DNA of 64,000 nt, taken from NCBI GenBank assembly GCA_016801885.1, contig CM028884.1, forward strand, positions 10,916,181-10,980,180. The letters run 5' to 3'. How positions within the stretch are numbered: position 1 is the first letter of the stretch; every line of letters begins with the position of its first letter. The notes beneath the pieces are model-generated. The model saw nothing but the letters and a program-made list of their open reading frames with translations, searched no databases and was not told where the DNA came from. This document shows positions 15,001-26,241 of the stretch, piece after piece. Source of the DNA: Toxotes chatareus (taxonomy: Eukaryota; Chordata; Actinopteri; Toxotidae). The translations under genes were made by a program, and so were the position numbers.

Positions 15001-17690
15001 TTTTTTGGCCGATTTTGACGCCTTACTATACTATGACGTTTTTTATGATATTTTGAGGTCAAAAAAAATTTTGACTTTTTTTTGCCGATTTTGACGCCTT
15101 ACTATACTATGACGTTTGTTATGACATTTTGAGGTCAAAGAAAATTTTGACTTTTTTTTGGCCGATTTTGACGCCTTACTATACTATGACATATTTTATG
15201 ACATTTTGAGGTCAAAAAATTTTTTGGGTTTTTTTGGACGATTTTGACGCCTTACTATGTATGACGTTTTTTATGACATTTTGAGGTTAAAAAAAATGTT
15301 GACTTCTTTATGCCGATTTTGAAGCCTTTTGGCAGTATGACGTTTTTTATGACATTTTGAGGTCAAAAATTTTTTTTGACTTTTTTTTGGCACATTTTGA
15401 CGCCGTAATATACTATGATGTGTTTTATGACAATTTGAAGTCAAAAATTTTTTAACTTTTTTTGGCCGATTTTGACGCCTTACTATACTATGACGTTTTT
15501 TATGATATTTTGAGGTCAAAAAAAATTTTGACTTTTTTTTGCCGATTTTGACGCCTTACTATACTATGACGTTTGTTATGACATTTTGAGGTCAAAGAAA
15601 ATTTTGACTTTTTTTTGGCCGATTTTGACGCCTTACTATACTATGACATATTTTATGACATTTTGAGGTCAAAAAATTTTTGGGGTTTTTTTGGACGATT
15701 TTGACGCCTTACTATGTATGACGTTTTTTATGACATTTTGAGGTTAAAAAAAATGTTGACTTCTTTATGCCGATTTTGACGCCTTTTGGCAGTATGCGTT
15801 TTTTATATTTTGAGGTCAAAAATTTTTTTGATGACATTTTTTCGTCGTAATAAAAAATGTTTTTGACAATTTGAAGTCAAAAATTTTTTGGCTTTTTTTT
15901 TGACGCCTTACTATACTATGACATTTTTTATGACATTTTGAGGTCAAAAATTTTTTTGACGCCTTACTATACTACGATGTTTTTTATGACATTTTGAGGT
16001 CAAAAAATTTTGAATTTTTTTGGCCGATTTTGACGCCTTACTATACTATGACATATTTTATGACATTTTTTGAGGTCTTAAAAACATTTTTTTGAGTTTT
16101 TTGAGGTCAAAAATTTTTTGACGCCTTTACTATGTATGACGTTTTTTATGACATTTTGAGGTCAAATTTTTTTGGCCGATTTTTGACTTTTTTACATTTT
16201 TGATGCATTTTGAGGTCAAAAAATTTGACTTTTTTTTATGACATTTTGAGGTTAAAAAAATGTGACGTTTTTATGACATTTTTCAAAAATCTTTGACTTT
16301 TTGACGCCTGACTTTTTGGCATGACTTTTTTTTATGACATTTTTTAGTCAAAAAAATGTTTGAATTTTTTTTGGCATTTTTTTGACGCCTTACTATACTA
16401 TGACATTTTGAGGTCAAAAATTTTTTTGACGCCTTACTATACTACGATGTTTTTTATGACATTTTGAGGTCAAAACATTTTTTCTACTTTTTTTGGCCGA
16501 TTTTGACGCCTTACTATACTATGACGTTTTTTTATGACATTTTGAGGTCAAAAAATTTTTTGACTTTTTTTGGTCGATTTTGACGCCTTACTATACTATG
16601 ACTTTTTAATGACATTTTGAGGTCTAAAAAAATTTTGACATTTTTTGACCGATTTTGACGCCTTACTATACTATGACGTTTTTTATGACATTTTGAGGTC
16701 AAAAAATGTTTTTTACTTTTTTTGGCCGATTTTGACGCCTTACTATAATATGACTTTTTTATGACATTTTGAGGTCAAAATTTTTTTTTACTTTTTTTGG
16801 CCGATTTTGACACCTTACTATACTATGACTTTTTTATGACATTTTGAGGTCGAAAAAAATTTTGACTTTTTTTGACCGATTTTGACGCCTTACTATACTA
16901 TGACTTTTTTTATGACATTTTGAGGTCAAAATTTTTTTTTACTTTTTTTGGCCGATTTTGACGCCTTACTATACTATGACTTTTTTATGACATTTTGAGG
17001 TCTAAAAAATGTTTTACTTTTTTTGTCCGATTTTGACGCATTACTATACTATGACTTTTTTATGACATCTTGAGGTCAAAAATTTTTTTGACTTTTTTTG
17101 AGCGATTTTGACGCCTTACTATACTATGACGTTTTTTATGACATTTTGAGGTAAAAATTTTTTTGACTTTTTTTGGCATTTTTTGACGCCTTACGGCCGG
17201 ATGACGTTTTTTATGACATTTTGAAGTCAAAAGAAATTTTGACTTTTTTTTAGCCGAATTTGACGCCTTACTATACTATGAGGTTTTTTATGACATTTTG
17301 AGGTCAAAAAATGTTTGACTTTTTTTGGCCAATTTTGACGCCTTAGTATACTATCACGTTTTTTATGACATTTTGAGGTCAAAAAATTCTTTGACTTTTT
17401 TAGGTATTTTTTTGATGCCTTACTATACTATGACGTCTTTTATGACATCTTGAGGTCAAAAATTTTTTTTACTTTTTTTGGCTGATTTTGACGCCTTACT
17501 ATACTATGAGGTTTTTTATGACATCTTGAGATCAAAAAATTTTTTGACTTTTTTTGGCTGATTTTGATGCTTTACATGTTTTCTGACATTTTGAGGGCTC
17601 ACTTAAATATGACTTTTTTTTGGCCTATTTTGATGCCTAACAACCATATGACACTTTTTAATGACATTTTGAGGTATTATTAAAATATCA
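1..17690. repeat. AT-rich satellite array, ~76-bp monomer
   Basis: The whole stretch is tandem copies of a monomer of about 76 bp, roughly 230 copies. Each copy carries TATACTATGACG, a T-run, ATGACATTTTGAGGTCGA, an A/T-run and TTTGACTTTTTTTGGC. The end of the unit comes in two forms: CGAAAAAAACGCCAT (form A) and CGATTTTGACGCCTT (form B), which are mixed along the array. Monomer length varies mostly through changes in A and T runs. The array begins outside the window; its right edge decays over the last few copies (about 17540-17690). Open frames inside it are by-products of monomers whose length is a multiple of three, so no protein is called. No interspersed element interrupts the array. It could be centromeric or pericentromeric, but nothing in the window proves that. 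Confidence 0.97.
14921..15860. repeat. Higher-order repeat, ~457-bp period, within the satellite
   Basis: A block of six diverged monomers is repeated almost exactly. The variant GACGCCGTAATATACTATGA occurs near 14943 and again near 15400, followed each time by the same ordered variants: a GACAATTTGAAGTC monomer, a TTTGTTATGAC monomer, an ACATATTTTATGAC monomer and a truncated TACTATGTATGACG monomer. The markers TGGCAGTATG near 15331 and 15787 also lie about 456 bp apart. A third copy from about 15787 is strongly decayed. Block duplication of this kind is what unequal exchange in satellites produces. Confidence 0.85.
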
Positions 17691-18955
17691 GTATTTTTGC
17701 ATGATGCATGACATCCATACGAGAAAAAAAGTCTCTTTTATGAAAGCTCTACGATGTACAGGAAGTCCGCCATTTTGGCAAATTGCCGCCATTCTGCGTT
17801 TCGCACAGCTTGTACTTTAATGATCTCGTCGTGGGAGAATGGTCCCATCATGTGGAAAATTGCTCTGTTTGCTCTTAAGGCCTTCATGACTAAAAGTTGT
17901 GAAAAGCTTTGGTCTTGGTTACACAGCCTGGCCATGGCTCCGCCGTGAATTTGCCCCTTCGCCCACACACTGGAAGTGAATATATTTGTGCCTGTATCTC
18001 CCAACATTCTTCATCCTATGTGGATCACACTTTACAGTCATGTTGATCATGTGTATTCAGAACGGACTGACGTAATGATATCATGATACACAAATAGCGG
18101 CAACTACTAGGAATAGGAAATGTGTGTATTTTTCATGTAGTTATGTGTATTTTTCATGTAGCTCACTGGAAAGCAGACCAGATGAAGAGCGAGAAACTGA
18201 TCAGCATACAAAAGAGAACACAGTGACATGCTCATATTATGCTACACACATACAGCACCTACTGGGGGAGAAGACATGTCTTTTGTACATGTGTATGTCT
18301 CGGTATATCTGGAGAGCAGATGAGATTAGAGCTGTTGCAAAAAAGAGAAGATAGTGGAAGCATTGGTGCAGATGAGCTCCTTTTACTTGGAGCCATAAAT
18401 CTCTGTTTATGTTAGTGTGCCATGTGAGCTATATACTGGAAATACATATATTCTACATAGACGTGTTAACATGGAGTTGTCATGACAAGCTGTGTAGATT
18501 TAGGATTTTGTGTGGATCTTACATCATCAATCTATTAGCAGGGCACTGCAGGGAATTGAACCCCACCCTAGTGTACTATGTGTACCAATACCAGTGCCTT
18601 TTGCTTTTTGAAGTGATGTAAAGGTAAAGCAAAACCTATATTTCAACAGCATTTCTTAAATATTATGTTACCAACATGTCTAGTTAGAATGAGATATGGC
18701 ATTCGTGGAAATGCTGTTGTAATGTAGGAAAGAAAACCTTACTTTGAATAACGTATATGACATATATGTACAGTAGGTATTACTACTATAGAATCAAAGC
18801 ATGGATTTATGACATATAATCTATATTGTGTTTTGCATTACGTCTGTGGGTAAGTGGTGATGTACATGATTGTATATGATTTGAAATAGTTCTTAATTGT
18901 TGAGAAAGCAGAGAAAGCAAAGGATTTGGACATGTAAAGAGCACACAAACACAGT
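17691..18955. other. Intergenic, no recognisable gene
   Basis: Composition changes sharply from the satellite to ordinary AT-rich sequence. A 90-residue open frame on the - strand (17738-18007) has no family signature I recognise and lacks supporting splice or promoter context, so it is not called as a gene. A short stretch is repeated in tandem at about 18122-18160 (TGTGTATTTTTCATGTAG twice). Nothing else is supported. Confidence 0.5.
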
Positions 18956-18959
18956 AGAA

Positions 18960-19310
18960 ATGTAAGCTAAATTGACGACGTATGCCACCTTTGTTGGTGT
19001 CTTCTTCGGGTTCTATATGTGTGGAGTTTCTTAAATGTGCAGAGATATTTCCTGACTGTCTTCTCTTGTTTTGACCAATTTTATCATCATCAAACTTGAC
19101 ATATATATTTTGTGGAACAGCACCATTGTTACCAGTAGCTATATGTGTCACAGTTCCACAAGCCCCATTAACTAGGCCATCAAGGACATCAATGTTTTTG
19201 AGAAGCATCACAGGTGCATGTTGCCCCAACAGAAGTTGTTGTGGTAAATGTGCCGTATGTCTTAGAATGATGGCCTTTGAGTAGTTGAAGCTTTCTGTTT
19301 TTTTTTTTTA
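18960..19310 (-). pseudogene. Helitron-type PIF1-like helicase fragment
   Basis: Reading the - strand from about 19290 down to 18965, the translation contains HAPVMLLKNIDVLDGLVNGA, then GTVTHIA, then IYVKFDDDKIGQ and GGIRRQFSL. This series (VMLLxNxDxxxGLVNG, GTV, VKFDD, RRQFPL) is typical of the C-terminal half of the PIF1-like helicase encoded by Helitron rolling-circle transposons and of related Pif1 helicases. Similarity stops right after the RRQFSLHF stretch, where the LAWAxTVHKxQG motif should follow, and no replication-initiator (Rep) domain or upstream Walker A motif was found nearby. It is therefore a broken remnant. Helitron ends (5' TC, 3' hairpin with CTRR) were not identified. A functional host PIF1 exon is unlikely because no other helicase exons flank it. 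Confidence 0.75.
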
Positions 19311-19418
19311 TCATTGATGTAGTCTTGAGCTGGGATCTCTTCACCTGTGTACATCAACAAGCCGCAACCATTGTAAAATTGCTTTTGATCACTAAAACAT
19401 TCTCAACCTTCATCCACG

Positions 19419-20200
19419 AACTCTAACCAACACTAAGGTGATTTACAAATAACACACTGTCCATCAAACCAAATTACATGTTTTATCTGCAAAGATAATT
19501 CATCTTACAATGCAGCTCAACATTTGTACTAACAAAATAAACCCCATCTAACCAAAAACCAACACACTACACAAATTATACAAAGCTTTAACTATTACCA
19601 AATCATCCACATGGCAAAATTGTCTACCTAAACTCACCTTGTTGTTGTTTTATTCACACGTTAGCAGAATTCCCAAAACAAAAGGGGGTGGGGCCACAGA
19701 CATCGTTCATCAATCATAAGACACCACTGAACCAAACAACTAATCCCACTCAACTAAAGTCCCAGCTCCCTACATTTAATCATGAAATGTGTATGGTTAA
19801 AATACAAATTATACAATGCCTAACTTTTAATAACAGGCTCCATTAACCTGCTTCATCAACATCTCTCAAACTGAACACTGACTGCGTGAGTTATCCTCTG
19901 ACAAACTTTATGATACTTTTTCTTAACATGTGCAACTTTCTTGTAACCACATTACACATGTAGTCACATAAGCACAACTCACTCAAAGTACAAACGTCCA
20001 TTAAAGTTAACTTTTTCATATATATATATATACACAAATACCAGGATATATTTAACCAAGGACATCCTGGTATTCTTAACATATGTGGCTGAAAATAACA
20101 TCATTGAAATGTCTACACAAACTCTAAACAACACTAAAGTAATTTACAAATAACACACTGTCCATTAAACCAAATTACATGTTTGCTCTGCACAGATAAT
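19419..20200 (+). repeat. Direct repeat pair, ~82 bp, 700 bp apart
   Basis: The segment 19419-19500 (AACTCTAACCAACACTAAGG, then TGATTTACAAATAACACACT) recurs at 20119-20200 with a few substitutions. Shared stretches include TTTACAAATAACACACTGTC and AAACCAAATTACATGTTT. The 620 bp between them has no gene. The arrangement could be two diverged terminal repeats of a retroelement or two copies of one dispersed repeat; I cannot tell which. Confidence 0.7.
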
Positions 20201-20685
20201 CAGGATGACCTTCACACTCTCAACTCATTTATATGCTCATATGATGATACACTCATAGCGCTCCCTGCTGGGAGGGGGCCGTGTCTTTTCTGTTGCTGTA
20301 TACTGTTGTGCTTCTCTGGGGAGAAGAGCAGGAGAGAGGAGAGGACATAGGAGGACTCTTTGTGTGGCTGTGCTGGCTGCGACTCCCGCGGCTCGCAAGG
20401 GCCCGCCCATCGCTGCTTGCAGCTTTAATTTCTATTTTATTTGGAGAGGGGTAGTCTAAAAGAAGGTTTATGAGTATCTCTTGAATTTAATAAATATTGA
20501 CTGTTAACAGGATTTCCTGTTTTTCTGACTTTCTTTTCTGACCTTATACTTACCTCAAGTTGTTTTTTGGGACATACATGTATACATTCATACATATCAT
20601 ACTTGCCTGCAGAGAAGATTTATTACAGCATCATATAAAATCAACAATAATGATAATAATAATATTAAAGCAAACAGAGCTCTGG
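20201..20685 (+). other. Unassigned, possible LTR-like remnant
   Basis: A GC-richer block (about 20255-20430, including CTCCCTGCTGGGAGGGGGCC) is followed by AATAAATATTGACTGTTAAC near 20490. A GC-rich block followed by a polyadenylation-type hexamer resembles the R/U5 part of a long terminal repeat, but no primer-binding site, paired terminal repeat or retroviral-type frame was found. Treat as unassigned. Confidence 0.25.
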
Positions 20686-20689
20686 TATC

Positions 20690-20775
20690 GGAATAGTATC
20701 GGAATCGGCAGATATCCAAATTCAAGGATCGGGATCGGATCGGAAGTGAAAAAAATGTGGATCGGTGCATCCCTA
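20690..20775 (-). mobile_element. hAT-like MITE remnant (truncated)
   Basis: The right end is GATCGGTGCATCCCTA. Read on the - strand it begins TAGGGATGCACCGATCCACA and continues with TTTTTTCACTTCCGATC, the same order as in the complete copy at 27572-27703. The other terminus is degenerate and I found no convincing target-site duplication, so this is a truncated copy. It is non-coding. Confidence 0.7.
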
Positions 20776-22367
20776 GTTCATAATCATCAAGCCTGCACTC
20801 ATTTTGTCAGACATTGTCACTGCTTGGTAGTTTCATTCCAGATTGAATTTAAAAGTCTGCACTGCTTTACTCTTCAACGTTTATGCCACTGAAATGAATG
20901 CCGCTTTGATGCTTGTTGTGACTGATTAGACAAGTTGCAAAAGTTTAAAACTTTACAGTATGAGTTTGAAAATGGTCAACAAAAATGTAAATTATACACA
21001 ATATGCAATTAAGGGGTTAAAGCTTGAAAAAACAGTGATATGGTCCTGTAAGTAGGTTTCTTCTTAAAATTAAAAGTTCTTGTGCTTAAGCTTGTATAAG
21101 CCTTCCAGCCTGAAAGAAAAAACTCAACTGGCTCAACTAAACAGTCAGTTTATCCTGACCTGTACTGCTTATTCTCAACTGATGATATAAATAAACAAAA
21201 ACATATTCTAAAACTCAGCTCTGTTTATGTAAAATATTTATCATTAAAAAAATACATACGTACAACTACAATTGCCCCAAAATCGTATTCAGTTTCTCCT
21301 CCAGTTGATGCAAAGTATTTCCAATGATGTTATTCATCTCTGTGGAAGAACACACTCTCATGTTTATGTGTTTTTACATGACTTTTTGTCCAGTTTTCAA
21401 ACTGTTTGTCTTCAAGGCATTATTGATCAGATAGATATTTATCTGTCTTACAGGTCTTTATTTTTTGTTATCATTGGTTAACAAGTTCAGCTTTTCTTAT
21501 ACACATCATCACTTTAGGTATCACACAAAATCTCCTGAGTTTTCAAAACATTCATTTAATGTTTCATGTCATAACAGCACTGTGATGAAAAGAACCAAAA
21601 CCTGTCAATACTGTGCAGGAGGTTACGTGTCTCCATTTTCATCCTCCTGTGATAAAAACTTAGAGCACATATCAGCATTTTAAGTATATTCCCGTGAGTC
21701 CCTGTGAGCTTCTCTGAAACCCAGGGATTTTTTTCTTTTTCTTTTTTATTTATTTTAGCAGTAGCTTAATGATCACTGGTTTTCAGGAATTCAGACAGGG
21801 GAACACCCAGAGGGAAACACCAAGATAAAAAAGGGAGAGGTGAAAGACAGAAGGGACAGAAGGATGAAATGGTGGAGAAAAAAACCCCCATAAATATCAC
21901 CTGACACACACTGTGTTATCCATTAATTATTTTAGAACCAAATTCTACACTTTCACTTCCTTATGTGGGTTGATTGTGTAGCCTACCCTACAGAGGGAAG
22001 TGAGACTGTTTGGTGATGAATGAAACCAAATGAAATTGTAAAAACACACATGTGCTCTCAGAGCTGTGCTAAAACACTGCCGCACCAATAATTAATCTGA
22101 ATTTGTCCCATGAAGATTATCGATACAAATTTACCTGGACATAAATGCATTAAATGTGGGTGTGTTGCATTGTGTTTCAACAAAAGAACAGATTTCACAT
22201 CATCTTAGGCTTACAGATCTGATATTTCAGTAAATCAACCAGCGAATGTTCCACTTCAAACACTGATTTTCAGTTTAACTGTAACTTTATCACTTTTCAG
22301 GGATAATAATTAAGCTTGCTCCATCTCTAGCCCACATTTCATATGCAATTGATCCTGTTGCTGCAGT
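20776..22367. other. Intergenic, no recognisable gene
   Basis: AT-rich sequence without a supported reading frame, RNA gene or intact mobile element. Short open frames here have no family motifs and no splice context. Confidence 0.5.
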
Positions 22368-22640
22368 ATGGCTGCAGCTGGTGATTACTTTTCTGTTAAT
22401 TATTTGGTTTTTAAAATGTTAGAAAACTGTGAAAAAAAAGTACCCCAGAGTACAAAAGACTATATACATTGTCATAAAGATCTAACCAAACCAGTAAATA
22501 TTTACAATAGAGAGACTGAGAGTGGAAGCAGGGATTTTTTTTATTTATTTATTTTAAAAAGGACTTTTAAAAAACTCTTTTAAAAGTGATTTCATTAGTT
22601 GATTAATCGACTAATCGTTTCGACTTTGGCTCCGGTATTT
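22368..22640 (+). repeat. Degraded dispersed repeat (ATTAATCG family)
   Basis: The stretch contains TTGATTAATCGACTAATCGT near 22595 and TTTTTAAAATGTTAGAAAAC near 22408. Both are hallmarks of a short dispersed repeat seen many times in teleost genomes (consensus around GATTAATCGATTAATCGTTT). Related decayed copies lie at 36590-36690 and 43038-43210. I cannot assign the family name from sequence alone. Confidence 0.45.
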
Positions 22641-22773
22641 GGCTTTATTGTGTCATTGATTGTTTCCCCATAAAATACTGCTATTGTTTTCAGGATTTTT
22701 TTTAACCACCACCACAGATACAGGTTTTGACATGACAAACACTGTTCCAAAATTTAAAAAACAAAAAAACATT

Positions 22774-22873
<100 letters not shown>

Positions 22874-22919
22874 GCTTCAGCAAACTATGTGTAGTGTACT
22901 GTGAGAAATTTGGTTTGTG

Positions 22920-23172
22920 CAGCCCGCCCGCCTCACTCTGTGATTACTGACGGTAACGTTACACTTCATGGCTCTTTCCAGTGGGTGATGCACAGCCTCT
23001 TTCACTGTTGTAACGGGACTTTTGCGGGTTTTTCTTTTGCGGATATTTCTTTTTTTGCGGAGGCGGAGTTAAGACGATAAACGTGGGGCCGGCTGAAGGG
23101 AAGCAGTGAGTGTACCGAGGTTCTCCTTCCGCCGTCCGTATGTGCAGAGAGCAGTCTGATATCGCTGGGAGG
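22920..23172 (+). promoter_or_regulatory. Probable bcl2l10 promoter and non-coding first exon
   Basis: GC content and CpG density rise sharply here compared with both sides. A good donor, GGGAGG|GTAAGC, ends at 23172, and a strong acceptor (TATTCCCCCCTGGCAG) ends at 24166, four bases before the bcl2l10 start codon. Together they suggest a 5' UTR exon ending at 23172 and an intron of about 1 kb in the 5' UTR. The transcription start itself is not resolved; there is no clear TATA box. Confidence 0.45.
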
Positions 23173-24169
23173 GTAAGCTTTTGTTATATTTCCGCCCGAA
23201 AAACGTATTTTATCGATATATTTGTGTATCCTTTTGGATGTAGAAAACACCGGCTGAACAGAGGTGTTCGTGTAACGATGTGAAAACTGGTTTTAACGCG
23301 TCGAATTGGCTGCGGGAGCTGCGCTGTTTCACTGCCGCCTGTGTGGATGTGGTCCTTTGTGTCCTCCATTACTCTGGTGACAGAGCAACGCTCAGGGTAG
23401 CGGAGGAGAGGAGAGGAGAGGAGAGGCAGCCGGTCCCCGTCAACCGCAAGTTCACACGGATAATTAACCTTATGCAGCTATCAGACTACAATGCGGTTTA
23501 TATGGCCGTGTTGTGCCGTTAAGTTTAACGTAGCTTATATTTATCCTCCAGCATCGCCCGGCTTCAGTTAGGAAGAACTAACGTTAATGAACACCAGCGG
23601 CGTCTCTGCGGTGCTGTTAGCCGTTTGAAACTTCAGACGTCAAGATGTCGATTTGGAAACCTGGTGGAAAACTCTGCCAGCAGCTGCCGGTACAGGAACA
23701 CGTCTTTGCAGTCGACATTTATACACCTCGTTGCGTTTTACAAAGAAAGAAAGAATGAAAGAAACTGAAATCGGCCGGTGTTAATGAAGGAGCGTTACCG
23801 TTTGTAAGGAGGCAGAGCTCGTGTGTAACATCGATAACTGCACGGTGTGCTGATGAAAGCTGGGACGGTTAAACGAAAACCTTTTTTTAAACAACAAATG
23901 CCAGATTTTCTTTCTTTTTTGTCACTGTAAATTGAAAATGTTTGAATTTTGACAAGTCGGAAATTTTAAGAAGTCACTTCGGTCTCTATAAATAATGGGC
24001 ATTGTTTGAATTTTATAAAATCAAACAAATAACTTTCAGGTTAATTAATAATTGTTAGTAGCAGCACTAAATTGGTGGTTCTTTGTTCTTGGTGCACCAA
24101 CAAGCCATATTTGCTGTTCCTCTTATTTTATAATAAGTGAGTTGTCTTTTTATTCCCCCCTGGCAGAAA

Positions 24170-26241
24170 ATGTCATGCGGGCTGTGGAAAGAGACCCTAG
24201 CCCTGGCAGAGGACTACCTGTACCTTTGCTGCACAAGCTCATGGGCAGCCCCTCCACCTCCCAGCGAGTCAGCCGCTGCCATGAGACGCCTGGCCCAGGA
24301 CATGGAGAAGCAGCACCAGGCTCGCTTCCAGAACCTTGCTCAGACCTTCCTGGGGCAGTGTGGGCAGGACCCCTACTCCAGCCTTAAGAAGGTGATGCAT
24401 GAGCTGGTGGGAGATGGACACTTGAACTGGGGGAGAGTTGTTTCCATTTTCACTTTTACTGGGATGCTGGCCAGGCAGTGTGCTCCAGGGCTGGGCCCTG
24501 GGCAGGGGCAGGAACTGGGACAGGGGCCCGGAAACTGCAGGAGACTGGCAGAGACCATAGCTGATTACCTGGGAGAGGAGAAGAAAGACTGGCTGCAGGA
24601 GAATGATGGATGGGTAAGTCATAACAACGTCTGCTGTGAAGCTGATTCACACAGGTGATACTACAGAGCTGATTGACCTAACACAAACACTGTAGATAAG
24701 ATAAGCAAGGTATTTTGAACCCAACTTCAGACACTACGAGTTTAAAATGGAACTGTAAAAAAAAAAAAAAAAAACCTCCCACAAAGACGTAAAAGTGAAA
24801 GTGATTTTTTTTTTTAACCACTGGAAACCACCTAGCGTAATACAGCCATGTTTCCTTCCAGCTCAGGTATATATCTTTAGATCTTTGTGTAAAAAGTGGC
24901 TTAGTTTAAATTCAGACTTTTTTTTGTGCTTTATTATTTGCCAATCAGCATTTTGAAGTCTCGTGTGGCTGTAATTCCACATAGCTGCATGTGGCTGTGT
25001 GGAAGTGCAGGGTAGCAATAGGCCAGATTCTGAGGAATGTGTACTCTTAACAAAGGGAGACCTCAGCAGTGTAAACGAGGCCATGATCACACAATGCTGG
25101 GGTTTAGATTTTCAGAGTGTTTTTGTGATGGTTAGATAGAAGCTGTGTTGTCAGGCAGAATTGGACTGTAAGCTTGTTTATACTTAGGAAATCAAAAGGA
25201 CAAAGATAATTTTAAACCTGCCCGGTGCGGCTTATTTACTGGAAGAACTTAAAGGGATAGTTATGCTTGACCCTGGGTAGACTATGGTCCCAGAAGCCTC
25301 ACCAAAATGAACACGCCTACAGTGTCTGCTTTTGTGAATGGGCTTGCCCTGGCCCCATCCCAAACACCCACGTAAAACACACACACACACACACACGCCC
25401 CTCCTTTCTTCAGCTGGCAGCTGGTTTCAACAGACGCATAACCAGCTCAGCCAGATGGACTTTGTAGTAACAGTCAAAGCTTCAGTGTGTTGGATTTGGC
25501 ATTAGCCATGCTGAAAGTTAGCGTGGTATGACAAGAAAAACAAGCAGCTGTAAAGCAGCGAGAACACCTGGAGCAGAGAGCAGGTGCAGTCCCTGGTCGA
25601 ATGCGTGGTTTCAGTCTGAAAACATGATGGTAAAAATACAGCTGCTGGAGGGGCTGAACAGGATCCGTCAGCCCAGTTTTTATGGATTTGAATAACTTCA
25701 TCTGCAGTTTCTGTAGAATATCTGCAAAAACCAGTTAAATTTTTTTCCCCTACAAACAGGCTGGCACTTAGACAGCGTTCGTTTATCTTTTTTTTTTTTT
25801 TTTACTCTGAAGAACTGCTGTGCTGTTACACTACTTTAAAAGTTGCAGATATCAGCAGCATCCTCAGAGTCCAAATATTTTTCCGTGAGGCTGTCAGTGA
25901 TGGTGACATATTTTCCAAAATATATTGTATAATTGCCACCAGCCGTCAGCTAAGCCGCTGTTAGTTGGAAGACATTTTGGCAGCTAATACCTGCTCTTTT
26001 ATTCTCTAAAACCCTTGAATGGGGGAAAAAAAATGAAAATAGCAGAAAAATACTCTCTTGGTGGTAAACAAAAAGTTTCATTCTCTCAACCCAACCATGT
26101 TTTTTTTTTTCCTTGTAGGAGGGGTTCTGTAAGTTCTCCCGCAGTGCCAGAGAGGTGAGCCAGGACTCGTCGATGAAGACAGCGCTGTTTGCTGCTGCTG
26201 GCGTGGGCCTAGCTGGACTCACCTTCCTCCTGGTGCGCTAA
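24170..26241 (+). CDS. bcl2l10: Bcl-2-like protein 10 (BCL2L10/Nrz), two coding exons
   Basis: Coding exons are 24170-24613 and 26119-26241, joined in phase 0 across donor TGG|GTAAGT and acceptor CCTTGTAG|GAG, giving 188 residues. The N-terminal BH4-like helix is GLWKETLALAEDYL. A BH3-like segment is MRRLAQDMEKQHQARF, BH1 contains GDGHLNWGRVVSIFTF, and BH2 is WLQENDGWEGF, split by the intron. A C-terminal hydrophobic anchor (TALFAAAGVGLAGLTFLLVR) ends the protein, as expected for attachment to ER or mitochondrial membrane. Length and the intron within BH2 fit the Bcl-2 family. Fish homologues (zebrafish Nrz) restrain apoptosis and control ER calcium through the IP3 receptor. The start at 24170 was chosen because the splice acceptor lies just before it; an upstream in-frame ATG at 24137 falls inside the intron. 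Membership of the BCL2L10 branch rests on the MSCGLWKETL start and the BH1/BH2 wording. Confidence 0.93.

Noticed and set aside
1188..15519. Many open frames of 60-99 residues in the satellite, e.g. repeats of YYDVFYDILRSKKILTF
   Set aside because: They arise because some monomers have lengths divisible by three; the same happens on both strands, frames break with each A/T-run change, and there is no start context or splice structure.
1..17690. CRISPR-like regular repeats
   Set aside because: There are no unique spacers: the whole unit repeats and drifts. The window is vertebrate, and no cas genes are present.
17738..18007. 90-residue - strand frame beginning MLGDTGTNIFTSSV
   Set aside because: No recognisable domain, promoter or exon partners. 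A comparable frame exists on the opposite strand, so chance or old repeat DNA is likelier.
24269..24658. - strand frames and an upstream + strand start (24137) at bcl2l10
   Set aside because: The - strand frames are shadows of the Bcl-2 exon. The 24137 ATG lies upstream of the splice acceptor ending at 24166, so it is intronic.
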